Under the pieces are notes generated by a model. It ran no database searches. It was given only the letters and a program-made list of their open reading frames with translations, and was not told the DNA's origin. Position numbers and translations under genes: made by a program. This document shows, in pieces, positions 16,448-25,088 of a DNA stretch of 64,000 nucleotides (the stretch's first letter is position 1; every line of letters starts with the position of its first letter). Location: NCBI GenBank assembly GCA_963702105.1, contig OY969712.1, forward strand, positions 310,001 through 374,000, read 5' to 3'. This stretch comes from ZC4RG20 sp963702105. GTDB lineage: Bacteria; Pseudomonadota; Gammaproteobacteria; Steroidobacterales; Rariloculaceae.

Positions 16448-18430
16448 ATGTCATCGCAACCCGATCTCACACAGCCCGTTCCCGCGAACGAGGAGTGGAC
16501 GGCCGAAGATTCGGCCGAGCTCTACCGCATCAACAGCTGGGGCGAGCCGTTCTTCTTCGTCAACGAGCAGGGGCACGTCGCCGTGCGGGCGCTCGATTCG
16601 GGCGACACGACCATGGACGTGCCCGCCATCGTGGAGGAGCTGAGCAGACGCAAGGTGCAGTTCCCCGTGCTGATCCGCTTCCAGGACGTGCTGCGCGCCC
16701 AGGTCAAGCGCATCAACGAGGCCTTCCGCGCCGCAATCGCGGAATCCGGCTACGAGAACGTGTACCGCGGCATCTATCCGATCAAGGTCAATCAGCTGCA
16801 CGAGGTCGTCGAGGAGCTGCTCGACGCAGGCCGGCCTTACGGCATGGGCCTCGAGTGCGGCTCGAAAGCCGAGCTCATCGCCGCGCTGCCGCAGATCGAC
16901 CACGATACGCTGCTCGTCTGCAACGGGGTCAAGGACCGCACGATGCTCTCGCTCATGCTGGCGGGCCAGCGCCTCGGGCAGAACGTCGTTCCCGTCGTCG
17001 AGAAATTCTCCGAATTCACCGACCTCAAGAACGTCGCGGCGAGCCTGGGCTACCGGCCGCAGCTCGGCGTGCGTGTCCGGCTGCTGACGCGCGGCTCCGG
17101 CCGCTGGTCCGAGTCCTCGGGCACGAACTCGAAATTCGGGCTCTCGGTCACCGAGCTCGTCCGCCTCGTTCAGGAGCTCGAGGAGGCGGGCCTCAAGGAC
17201 CGGCTCGTGCTGCTGCACTGCCATATCGGCAGCCAGATCGCCGACATTCAGGTGCTCAAGCAGGCCACGAAGGAGGTCGCCCAGATCTACGCCGCGCTCA
17301 TCAAGCGCGGCATGCGCCTCAAGTACCTCGACGTCGGCGGCGGCCTCGGCATCAACTACGACAAGGGTCACTACGAAGAAGATGCGGGCATCAACTACAG
17401 CCTGCAGGAGTACGCGAACGCGGTCGTCTTCACGATGAAGGAAGTCTGCGACGCGAACGACGTCCCGATGCCGATCCTCGTGACCGAGAGCGGGCGCGCG
17501 CTCACGGCGCACCACTCGATGCTCATCGTGCCCGTGCTCGGCGCTTACCCGAAGGACGACGGGAGCCAGCCGCTCGATCTGCCCGAGGACGTTGAGGAGC
17601 CGGTGCGCGCGCTCGCGCGCATCCTCGAATATCTGCCCGGCATCGAGAAGCCCGGCGAGCTGCTCGAGGCCTATCACGACGCCAAGGAACGGCTCGACGA
17701 CGTTGCGAGCCTGTTCACGCTGGGCTATCTGACGCTCGAGCAGCGCGCGCTCGCGGAGTCGTTGTATTGGCGCGTCTGCGGCGCCCTCCTCAAGGGCCTC
17801 AAGCGGGACGAGGAAGTCGCGCGCTCGGAGGTCATGGAGCTCGAGGGCGCGCTCACCGACCTCTACCTCTGCGACTTCTCCGTGTTTCAGTCGATGCTCG
17901 ACCACTGGGCCATCGGGCAGCCGTTCCCGATCATGCCCATCGCACGGCTCGGGGAGCAGCCGCGCCGCCGCGGTCTGCTCGTGGACCTGACCTGCGACTC
18001 GGACGGCAAGGTCAGCCACTACGTCTCGAGCTACCCGGACAACCGCTTCCTGCCCGTGCATCCGCTCAAGGCGGGCGAGGCGTATTACCTCGGCTTCTTC
18101 CTCATGGGCGCCTACGAGGACATCGTCGGCGACGCGCACAACCTGTTCGGGCGCGTCTCCGAGGCGCACGTCTACGCGGACGCGGAGGAGCCCGGCAATT
18201 TCTGGATCGAGAAGGTCATTCCCGGCACGGCCATTCAGGACATGCTCGCGCAGGTCCAATACTTCCCGAACGACCTGCACCGCCGCATGAGCGAGCTCGT
18301 GCGCGGCAAGATCCAGGCCGGCGTGATCCGGCCGACGCAGGGCATGGAAATCCTCGATCAGTACATGGCCTGCTTCCCGCAGAATACGTACTGCGACCCG
18401 CGCGAGGTCGGCCGCGAGGACAAGGCGTGA
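16448..18430 (+). CDS. speA: Biosynthetic arginine decarboxylase
   Basis: PLP enzyme that decarboxylates arginine to agmatine. 660 residues, the usual length. The PLP lysine lies in RGIYPIKVNQ; LECGSKAELIAAL, LLHCHIGSQI, YLDVGGGLGINYDG-like LDVGGGLGINYDKGHY and the C-terminal CDSDGKVSHYV with VGDAHNLFGRVSEAHV are typical. ATG 16448 follows the deoxyhypusine-like stop by 1 bp and its own stop overlaps the GTG of aguB, so the three genes form one tight operon. Confidence 0.96.
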   Translation: MSSQPDLTQPVPANEEWTAEDSAELYRINSWGEPFFFVNEQGHVAVRALDSGDTTMDVPAIVEELSRRKVQFPVLIRFQDVLRAQVKRINEAFRAAIAESGYENVYRGIYPIKVNQLHEVVEELLDAGRPYGMGLECGSKAELIAALPQIDHDTLLVCNGVKDRTMLSLMLAGQRLGQNVVPVVEKFSEFTDLKNVAASLGYRPQLGVRVRLLTRGSGRWSESSGTNSKFGLSVTELVRLVQELEEAGLKDRLVLLHCHIGSQIADIQVLKQATKEVAQIYAALIKRGMRLKYLDVGGGLGINYDKGHYEEDAGINYSLQEYANAVVFTMKEVCDANDVPMPILVTESGRALTAHHSMLIVPVLGAYPKDDGSQPLDLPEDVEEPVRALARILEYLPGIEKPGELLEAYHDAKERLDDVASLFTLGYLTLEQRALAESLYWRVCGALLKGLKRDEEVARSEVMELEGALTDLYLCDFSVFQSMLDHWAIGQPFPIMPIARLGEQPRRRGLLVDLTCDSDGKVSHYVSSYPDNRFLPVHPLKAGEAYYLGFFLMGAYEDIVGDAHNLFGRVSEAHVYADAEEPGNFWIEKVIPGTAIQDMLAQVQYFPNDLHRRMSELVRGKIQAGVIRPTQGMEILDQYMACFPQNTYCDPREVGREDKA

Positions 18431-19467
18431 GCCTGCGGCACGCGGGCGATCCGGGGCAGGGCGGCGTGCCCGGGGGCGCGGCCCCGAGCGGCGCGCCCCC
18501 GAGCGGCGCCGCCGGCACGACCGGCGCCGGCGCGCAAGCCGGCAATACGCGGGGTGCGCCGGGCGGCGGGGCGCGCAAGCGGCCGCTGCGCGTCGGGCTC
18601 GTGCAGATGGCCATGTCCGAGTCCCCGGATGAGAACGTGACCCGCGCCGTCGATCTCATTCGCGAAGCGGCCGGGCAAGGGGCCGAGCTCGTCTGCCTGC
18701 CGGAGCTGTTCCGCTCGCGTTACTTCTGCCAGGATGAGGACCCGCGGCACTTCGATCTCGCCGAGCCCGTCCCGGGCCCGAGCACCGAAAGACTCGCCGC
18801 GCTTGCGGCCGAGCTCGAGGTCACGATCGTCGCGAGCCTGTTCGAGCGCCGGGCCCCGGGCCTGTTCCACAACACGGCGGCCGTGCTCGACGGCAAGCGG
18901 GGCTACGCGGGCAAGTACCGCAAGATGCACATCCCGGACGATCCGCGGTACTACGAGAAGTTCTACTTCACGCCCGGCGACCTCGGCTTCAAGTCTTTTC
19001 ACACGGCCCATGCCGAGCTCGGTGTGCTCGTGTGCTGGGACCAGTGGTATCCGGAGGCGGCGCGCCTCACGGCGCTGCGCGGCGCCGAGCTCCTCGTCTA
19101 TCCGACGGCCATCGGCTGGCACCCGGAAGAGAAGGCCGAGTACGGCGAGCGCCAGCACGAAGCCTGGGAGACGATGCAGCGCAGCCACGCGATTGCGAAC
19201 GGCTGCTTCGTCGTCGCGATCAACCGCGTCGGCTTCGAGCCCGATCCGGCCGGCACCGGAGGCATCGAGTTCTGGGGCCAGAGCTTCGTCGCGGCTCCTG
19301 ACGGGCGCGTGCTCGTGCGCGGACCGGCGGACCGAGAGGCCGTGCTCGTCGAGCAGGTGGACCTCGCGGACATGGAGGCGTTCCGCGTCGGCTGGCCGTT
19401 TTTCCGGGACCGGCGCATCGACTCCTATTCGAAGCTGACGGAGCGGTTCATCGAGCCCGGGGAGTAG
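18427..19467 (+). CDS. aguB: N-carbamoylputrescine amidase with low-complexity N-terminus
   Basis: Nitrilase-fold hydrolase turning N-carbamoylputrescine into putrescine, CO2 and ammonia. The Glu-Lys-Cys triad is in LVCLPELF, YRKMHIPDD and VLVCWDQWYPE (Cys203). 346 residues, about 55 longer than usual: before LRVGLVQM there is a Gly/Ala/Pro-rich segment (SGAPPSGAAGTTGAGAQAG). No internal start keeps the first core strand, so the extension is probably translated. GTG 18427 overlaps the speA stop (GTGA). Last gene of the polyamine operon. Confidence 0.93.
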   Translation: MSLRHAGDPGQGGVPGGAAPSGAPPSGAAGTTGAGAQAGNTRGAPGGGARKRPLRVGLVQMAMSESPDENVTRAVDLIREAAGQGAELVCLPELFRSRYFCQDEDPRHFDLAEPVPGPSTERLAALAAELEVTIVASLFERRAPGLFHNTAAVLDGKRGYAGKYRKMHIPDDPRYYEKFYFTPGDLGFKSFHTAHAELGVLVCWDQWYPEAARLTALRGAELLVYPTAIGWHPEEKAEYGERQHEAWETMQRSHAIANGCFVVAINRVGFEPDPAGTGGIEFWGQSFVAAPDGRVLVRGPADREAVLVEQVDLADMEAFRVGWPFFRDRRIDSYSKLTERFIEPGE

Positions 19468-19684
19468 ATCCGGCCGGCGCTCACGATCCCGACACCGCCC
19501 TTGCGCCGAGGCCGAAGCCCGATACTCCGGCGGCTCTCGTGAACTCCAAAGAGCGCACGGGTCGGCGGCCTCGCGTCCAAGCTTCGGGAGTGCGGCCTGC
19601 CCCCGCCTACGTAGAAGCCGTGGAACGGCGCGGCCTGGGTCCGTGACAGAATGCGCCCTCGGTCTTCACCCGAGGAGGCGAAGG

Positions 19685-20137
19685 ATGGACGCGGAAATCA
19701 AAGGCAAGATCCTCGAGCTTTTGGATCAACACCGCATCATGACGATCGCCACGCTGCGGCCCGACGGCTGGCCCCAGGCGACGACGGTCGGGTACGCGAA
19801 CGAAGGCTTGACCCTGTATTTCCTGTGCGGTCTGGACAGCCAGAAGGCCATGAATCTCGCGCGGGACGATCGCGTCTCGCTCACGATCGATCATGATACG
19901 CCCGATGTCATGGCCATCGCGGGGCTCTCGATGGCGGCCCGCGCGGAGGCGGTCACGGATCTGTCCGAGTCTGGACGCATTCTGGGATTGCTCATGCAGA
20001 GGTATCCGGAGCAAACCTCTGTGCCCCTCGAGATGCCGACGCCGGAGCAGGTGCGCGTGTTCCGCTTGACGCCGAAGGTCATCTCCGTGCTCGACTACTC
20101 GAAGGGCTTCGGCCACACGGATCTCGTGACCTGCTGA
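19685..20137 (+). CDS. Pyridoxamine 5'-phosphate oxidase-family (FMN/F420-split-barrel) protein
   Basis: 150 residues, ATG preceded by GAGGAGG. The split-barrel flavin fold is suggested by HRIMTIATLRPDGWPQATTVGY, LYFLCGLDSQKAMNLARDDRVSL and the C-terminal VRVFRLTPKVISVLDYSKGFGHTD. Members bind FMN, F420 or heme and reduce or oxidise small molecules; the short length and missing PLP-binding C-terminus argue against true PdxH. Single-gene unit with 217 bp upstream in which I see no clear promoter. Confidence 0.8.
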   Translation: MDAEIKGKILELLDQHRIMTIATLRPDGWPQATTVGYANEGLTLYFLCGLDSQKAMNLARDDRVSLTIDHDTPDVMAIAGLSMAARAEAVTDLSESGRILGLLMQRYPEQTSVPLEMPTPEQVRVFRLTPKVISVLDYSKGFGHTDLVTC

Positions 20138-20224
20138 AGCGGGCCGGTTCACGACGGGCTTCTCTGCGGGGTAGAGCGCGTGGCCTGCCGTCTTCCCGCC
20201 CAGTAGTCTCCTCGCGCAACCGCA

Positions 20225-20303
20225 GCAGGATTCATGAACGGCCACTGTCGTCTGCGCGAGCCTCCGGCTGTCACCGAAGCCCGAGCCCGTTCATGAATTC
20301 TGC
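20225..20303. repeat. 17-bp inverted repeat pair
   Basis: GCAGGATTCATGAACGG (20225-20241) and its inverted copy CCGTTCATGAATTCTGC (20287-20303) match at 16 of 17 positions, 45 bp apart, in the space between two convergent genes. May form a terminator stem; origin unknown. Confidence 0.55.
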
Positions 20304-20317
20304 GGTCGACCGAATGA

Positions 20318-20357
20318 TGCGATCGACTGCGGCCGACTGCGATCGACGGCGGCCGAC
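20318..20357. repeat. 20-bp direct tandem repeat, two units
   Basis: TGCGATCGACTGCGGCCGAC (20318-20337) is repeated at 20338-20357 with one difference. It lies just past the stop of the dynamin gene, which is on the opposite strand. Confidence 0.6.
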
Positions 20358-20388
20358 GGATTCCGCCGGCCGCCGGACCACCCGTCGG

Positions 20389-22503
20389 CTATACGGCCTG
20401 CTTCGTCAGCGCCGCCGCGTCCGTCTGGCTGAAGCGCTCCGTTAACACGTGCAGCGAAGAGCTCACGGTCGAGAGCTTGGCGCCGAGGGCGTTGAGCCCG
20501 TCGTGCGCCTGCTCGGCGGCGCTCAGGCGCCGGACGAGCTCCTCGAAACGCTCGTTGGCCTTGTTGCCGGCCTGCTCGAGCTGCGCGCCGAGGTCCTGTT
20601 CGAACCTTTCGGCATAGCCCCTCACGAGCTGATCCGGCAGGCCGCCGGCCACCGCGTCCACCATCTTTTCGAGCCGGGCCATGATCGCGTCCCGGATGGC
20701 CTCGCGGGCCGGCGGGCCGAGGCGCTCCGCCTTGATCGCCGGGGCGATTTCGGCGTCCGGCCGCTCCGGCGCACCGAACAGGCGCCGGCGCACGTTCACG
20801 GAGGAGCGGAACATGCACCAGTCCCCGAACTTGCGGCGTACGGGAATCTCCTCCGCCGTGAGCTCGGGCCGCGGGGAGGCGACGGCCGCATTGGCCTTGA
20901 GGCCGCCGAGCGCGACTTCCGCGGTCTTGGTCATGTCGACGCCGACGGAGCGCAGGTCGGCGCGCAGATCGTCCGTCGCCGAGAGCCCCACGACGTCATC
21001 GGCCGCGCGGTGCTTCAGCGCATCCTCGGCGTCGCGCACGAGCTGAGTCTGAGCCGAGGCGAAGATCGGCAGCAGCTCCTTCTCGAGCAGGTCGTTGAGG
21101 CTCGCCCCGCTTTCGAACCACTGGTCGATGGCTGCGTTGACGGGCGTCGCCGTCTCCGTCTTGACCTCGCGAGCGAGCCGTCCGACGCGTTCCGTGAGCC
21201 AGGGGCCGAGCCCTTGCACGTGGTCGCTCCACTTGACCTGCCGCAGGCGGTCGATGGTGTCTGCCACGTTCCGGGCCTCGTCGCGCTGACCGTTCAGCGA
21301 GGAGACCTCCCGGCCGAGCTGCTTGACGGTATCGTCCTCGAGCGCCTCCTTGAGCTCGACGGTCAGGGTCCGCGAGCGGCGCAGGCTGTCCTCGAGGAAG
21401 GCCTTGAGGTACTCGTTGCTGTTCAGGAAGTCGGTCAGATCGCCGAGCAGCGACTCGAAATCCGCCTTTCCGCCGGGCTGGTCCGCATCCCCGGCCACCG
21501 TCTCGACGCCCTCCGTATGGGCCAGGATGCGGCGGCTCGCCGCGCCGAGCAGGTCCACGGGATAGATGCTGAGCCGGCCGTCGTCGGCCGCTTCCTTGAG
21601 CGGCGCCGTCATGGAGAGATTCTCGAAGGCCTCGATGATCTCCCATGGGTTCTCGTGCTCGAGGCTCGGCGCCAGGGTTCCGTCGGGCAGCAGGTCCTTC
21701 TTCGCCGAATCGAGGTTGACGACGAGGAAGATGCGGCTGAACAGCTGCAGCAGCTCGGTGAACTCGTCGAAGACCTGCTCGAGGAAGAGGTTGTCCGTCT
21801 TGACGACGAAGATCGCGCAGGCGGCCGCGTTGCGGAAGTCGCGCGTCATGCGGTCGTAGCCGAACTTCATGCGGCTGTAGAGGCCCGGCGTGTCCACGAG
21901 GACGGCGCCGGAGCGGGCGAGATCCGGAATGTCGATCTTGACGTCGATTTTTCGGATCGCGTCCGGCATGTGCACGGCGGGATCGAAGACCTCGCCGTCG
22001 GCTTCGACCTCGCGGATGCGCCGGGTGAGCTGGCGGTGCGCGTTCGCGACGACCTCGTGCAGCGCCTCGCGTTGCGTGAACGTCGCAGTACGGCCGTCGT
22101 AGTGCGTGACGACGATGTGCGGCTCGTCGGCATGCGAGACATAGACCATGCAGGGATACGCGGGCAGGCACGTGACTTCGCTGACGTAGGCCGAGCTCAG
22201 GGCGTTCATGAAGGTCGACTTGCCGCTCTTGAGCGGCCCGAAGATCAGCACATAAGCTTGCTGCTCGGCGACTTTGTCGATCAGCGTCTGCATCTGGTGC
22301 CGCAGATCGCGCAGGGCTGGCAGCATGCGTCGTGCAGTGATGTCCTGCGGGGCGCCGGCGAGCGCCTCTGCAGCGTGTTGGACGGGATCCAGTATCGGCC
22401 TGAACTCGCTCTCGAATTCGTCGCAGAATTGACTCAGAACGGTACGCATGAAGGGCGTGTGGCTCGGAGAAGCCGAATCGTCAAGGTTCTGGCTGTACGG
22501 CAT
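20389..22503 (-). CDS. Bacterial dynamin-family GTPase
   Basis: 704 residues from ATG 22503 (GGGAG upstream; an earlier ATG at 22548 lacks a ribosome site). GTPase motifs: P-loop GPLKSGKST at about residues 89-97, switch DTPGLYSRMKFGYDR, and VVNLDSAKKDL where the specificity motif is expected. The rest is largely helical with long heptad-like stretches (LKEALEDDTVKQLGREVSSL, then a C-terminal coiled region), as in dynamin-like membrane-remodelling proteins. There is no clear membrane segment. A single-copy dynamin rather than the paired type. It diverges from apbE across a 128-bp gap. Confidence 0.8.
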   Translation of the reverse strand: MPYSQNLDDSASPSHTPFMRTVLSQFCDEFESEFRPILDPVQHAAEALAGAPQDITARRMLPALRDLRHQMQTLIDKVAEQQAYVLIFGPLKSGKSTFMNALSSAYVSEVTCLPAYPCMVYVSHADEPHIVVTHYDGRTATFTQREALHEVVANAHRQLTRRIREVEADGEVFDPAVHMPDAIRKIDVKIDIPDLARSGAVLVDTPGLYSRMKFGYDRMTRDFRNAAACAIFVVKTDNLFLEQVFDEFTELLQLFSRIFLVVNLDSAKKDLLPDGTLAPSLEHENPWEIIEAFENLSMTAPLKEAADDGRLSIYPVDLLGAASRRILAHTEGVETVAGDADQPGGKADFESLLGDLTDFLNSNEYLKAFLEDSLRRSRTLTVELKEALEDDTVKQLGREVSSLNGQRDEARNVADTIDRLRQVKWSDHVQGLGPWLTERVGRLAREVKTETATPVNAAIDQWFESGASLNDLLEKELLPIFASAQTQLVRDAEDALKHRAADDVVGLSATDDLRADLRSVGVDMTKTAEVALGGLKANAAVASPRPELTAEEIPVRRKFGDWCMFRSSVNVRRRLFGAPERPDAEIAPAIKAERLGPPAREAIRDAIMARLEKMVDAVAGGLPDQLVRGYAERFEQDLGAQLEQAGNKANERFEELVRRLSAAEQAHDGLNALGAKLSTVSSSLHVLTERFSQTDAAALTKQAV

Positions 22504-22631
22504 GACAATGGAGCTCCCATTGGCGAGTGGTGGTGGCGAGGGATGCACGTGACGACATCGGCGTCGAGCATACCGTCAATGCGAGCGAGATCAAAGCCGC
22601 AAGCGCTTTGGGACGGCAGGAGGCGGCGGTC

Positions 22632-23612
22632 ATGAGCGCGAAGAGCGGCAAAGGCAAGTTCGCGAACCGGAAGCGCGAGAACGGCAAGCGCGAGAGTGCG
22701 GGGCGCGCGACCGGGAAGCGCGATGCCGGCGATCGCGAGACGCGGCTCGTCGAACGCGCGGAGGGCTGGTGCGGTCTCTTCGACGCGATGGCGAGCACCT
22801 GCGAGGTACACGTCGCGGCCGAGCGGCCGATCGCGATGCGCGCGCTGCGTCTCGCTGCCCTCGAAGCCTGGCGCATCGAGGCCAAGTTCAGCCGCTACCG
22901 CACGGACAACATCATTCACGGCATCAATACTTCCGGCGGCAAGCCGGTCCGCGTCGACGAGGAGACGGCGCGCCTGCTCGACTACGGCGCGGAGCTGTTC
23001 CGGCTCAGCGAGGGGCGTTTCGATGTCACCTCGGGCGTGCTGCGCGGCGCTTGGCGCTTCGACGGCAGCGACGCCGTGCCTGCGGCAGAGCAGGTCGAGG
23101 CCCTGCGCCGCCGCGTCGGGTGGCAGCGCGTGCGCTGGGAGCGCCCGTTCGTCACGCTCGAGGCGGGCATGGAGATCGACCTCGGCGGGATCGGCAAGGA
23201 ATATGCAGTGGACCGCGCCGCCGAGCTCGTGGCGCCGCTGACCACGGCCTGCCTGCTGAATTTCGGCGGCGATCTGCGTGCGCTCGGTCCGGCCCGGGAA
23301 GGCCGCCCCTGGCGGGTCGGCATCGAGGCGCCGGAGGCGCTCGGCGCCGCGAACCGCAATCTCGCGCTCTTCAGCGGCGGGCTCGCGACGAGCGGCGATG
23401 CCCGCCGGTTCCTGTTGAAGGACGGCGTGCGTTACGGCCACATTCTCGATCCGACGACCGGCTGGCCGGTGCGGGACGCACCGCGCTCCGTCACCGTCGC
23501 CGCGCCGACCTGCACGGAGGCCGGCATGCTCGCGACGCTCGCCATGCTGCGCGGCCCCGAGGCCGAGGCGTTTCTGCGCGACCAGGGTGTGCGCTTCTGG
23601 TGCGAGCGTTGA
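22632..23612 (+). CDS. apbE: ApbE-family FAD:protein FMN transferase
   Basis: 326 residues from ATG 22632, with AGGAGG at good spacing. After a basic N-terminus (KRENGKRES), the core shows FDAMASTCEVHV, AEFSRYRTDNIIHGIN-like KFSRYRTDNI, MEIDLGGIGKEYAVDRAAEL, LNFGGDLRALG, ATSGDARRF and YGHILDPTTGWPV, the FAD- and Mg-binding motifs of ApbE. ApbE attaches FMN covalently to threonine in target flavoproteins such as NqrB or RnfG. No lipobox or signal peptide, so this copy may stay in the cytoplasm. Target not evident in the window. Confidence 0.9.
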   Translation: MSAKSGKGKFANRKRENGKRESAGRATGKRDAGDRETRLVERAEGWCGLFDAMASTCEVHVAAERPIAMRALRLAALEAWRIEAKFSRYRTDNIIHGINTSGGKPVRVDEETARLLDYGAELFRLSEGRFDVTSGVLRGAWRFDGSDAVPAAEQVEALRRRVGWQRVRWERPFVTLEAGMEIDLGGIGKEYAVDRAAELVAPLTTACLLNFGGDLRALGPAREGRPWRVGIEAPEALGAANRNLALFSGGLATSGDARRFLLKDGVRYGHILDPTTGWPVRDAPRSVTVAAPTCTEAGMLATLAMLRGPEAEAFLRDQGVRFWCER

Positions 23613-23663
23613 GGGGCGCGGACTATACTCGAGCCATCACGGGCTACGGAGGAGTTGCCGGCC

Positions 23664-24032
23664 ATGATTGCGCACGCGACGTTGCTCGTCAGCGACTATG
23701 CGAAGTCCAAGGAGTTCTTCGGCAAGGCGCTCGCCCCGCTGGGCTATAAGAGCAACATGGAGTACGGCGAGGCGGCCGGCTTCAACGACGGCAAGAACAC
23801 GGATTTCTGGATCGCGAAGAGCGATCGGGTCGTGCCGCATCATCTCGCGTTCGAGGCTCGCAGCCGCGACGAAGTCGAAGCCTTCTACCGCGCCGCGCTC
23901 GCCGCCGGCGGCCTCGACAACGGCGGTCCCGGCTATCGGGACTATTGGCCCGGCTACTACGCGGCCTTCGTGCACGACCCGGACGGCCACAACGTCGAGG
24001 CCGTCTGGTACGACTACAGCCGCGCGAAGTGA
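23664..24032 (+). CDS. VOC-family (glyoxalase/bleomycin resistance fold) protein
   Basis: 122 residues. Start ATG 23664 has GGAG upstream. Paired beta-alpha-beta modules: MIAHATLLVSDYAKSKEFF and HHLAFEARSRDEVEAFYRAAL, ending with AFVHDPDGHNVEAVWYD, whose His and Glu are the usual metal ligands. Probably a metal-dependent lyase or isomerase of small molecules; no substrate can be named. Followed after 6 bp by the DUF2891 gene. Confidence 0.85.
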   Translation: MIAHATLLVSDYAKSKEFFGKALAPLGYKSNMEYGEAAGFNDGKNTDFWIAKSDRVVPHHLAFEARSRDEVEAFYRAALAAGGLDNGGPGYRDYWPGYYAAFVHDPDGHNVEAVWYDYSRAK

Positions 24033-24038
24033 GGCACG

Positions 24039-25088
24039 GTGGATCTCGAGGCGGCCGAGCGTTTTGCGGGGCTTGCGCTCGCGTGTGTCCATAAGGAGTA
24101 TCCGAACCGCATCGGCCACACGCTCGGCAGCGACGCCGACGTGCGGCCGCCGCGCGAGCTCACGCCCGCGTTCTACGGCTGCTACGACTGGCATTCCGCC
24201 GTGCACGGCCATTGGCTGCTCGCGCGCGTGCTCGGTCGGTGTCCTCGGCTGCCGAGTGCCGGCCGTGCGCGCGCGGCGCTGGCACGGAGCCTGACGCCCG
24301 CGAACATTGCCGCGGAGACAGCCTATCTGGATGATCCCGGCCGGGCCTCGTTCGAGCGGCCCTATGGGCTCGCCTGGCTGCTGCGCCTCGCGGCGGAGCT
24401 CCGCGCAGTGGCCGATCCCGAGGCGCCGGCATGGTCCGCCGCGCTCGCGCCGCTGGAGCAGGCCGCGGCCGCGCGGATCGCGGCCTGGCTGCCCAAGCTG
24501 CGCCATCCGGTTCGCACCGGCGAGCACAATCAGACGGCGTTCTCGCTGGGCCTCGTGTTCGACTGGGCCGCCACAGCGGGCCCTGCGGGCGGCGGCATGC
24601 GGGAACTGCTGGCCGACGCCGCGGCCCGCTTCTATCTCGGCGACCGCGCGGCGCCGCTGAGCTACGAACCCTCGGGCGAGGATTTTCTCTCCCCTGCGCT
24701 CGGCGAGGCGGACTTCATGCGGCGCGTGCTCCCGCGCGCGGAGTTCACGCGCTGGCTCGCGAGCTTTCTGCCCGGCATTCCGAGCGCCCCCGATGCGGGC
24801 TGGCTCCGGCCGGCCGAGATCACCGACCGCGGCGATCCGAAGCTCGCGCACCTAGACGGGCTCAACCTGAGCCGGGCCTGGATGCTCGAGGGCATCGCGG
24901 CGGCGCTCGAGCGCGACGACGGGCGCGGCGCGGCTTTGCAGGCCGCGGCGGTCGCTCACGCCGCGGCCGCGCTGCCCGCCGTCACCGCCGAGCGCTACGA
25001 GGGCTCGCACTGGCTCGGCACGTTCGCGGTCTATCTGCTCAGTTCGGCGTGGTCGGATGCAGCAGAAGCTTCTGTGCGCGCCAATTGA
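24039..25088 (+). CDS. DUF2891 family protein
   Basis: 349 residues from GTG 24039. Family hallmarks: FYGCYDWHSAVHGHWLL, FERPYGLAWLLRLAAEL, HNQTAFSLGL and SGEDFLSPALGEADFMRRVL. The fold is all-helical, like the alpha/alpha toroid of some glycan-acting enzymes; molecular function unknown. Its last 50 bp overlap the end of the convergent beta-propeller gene. Probably co-transcribed with the VOC gene. Confidence 0.8.
   Translation: MDLEAAERFAGLALACVHKEYPNRIGHTLGSDADVRPPRELTPAFYGCYDWHSAVHGHWLLARVLGRCPRLPSAGRARAALARSLTPANIAAETAYLDDPGRASFERPYGLAWLLRLAAELRAVADPEAPAWSAALAPLEQAAAARIAAWLPKLRHPVRTGEHNQTAFSLGLVFDWAATAGPAGGGMRELLADAAARFYLGDRAAPLSYEPSGEDFLSPALGEADFMRRVLPRAEFTRWLASFLPGIPSAPDAGWLRPAEITDRGDPKLAHLDGLNLSRAWMLEGIAAALERDDGRGAALQAAAVAHAAAALPAVTAERYEGSHWLGTFAVYLLSSAWSDAAEASVRAN

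Noticed and set aside
20449..22635. 728-codon plus-strand frame opposite the dynamin gene
   Set aside because: Antisense shadow with no recognisable domain; the dynamin motifs are on the minus strand.
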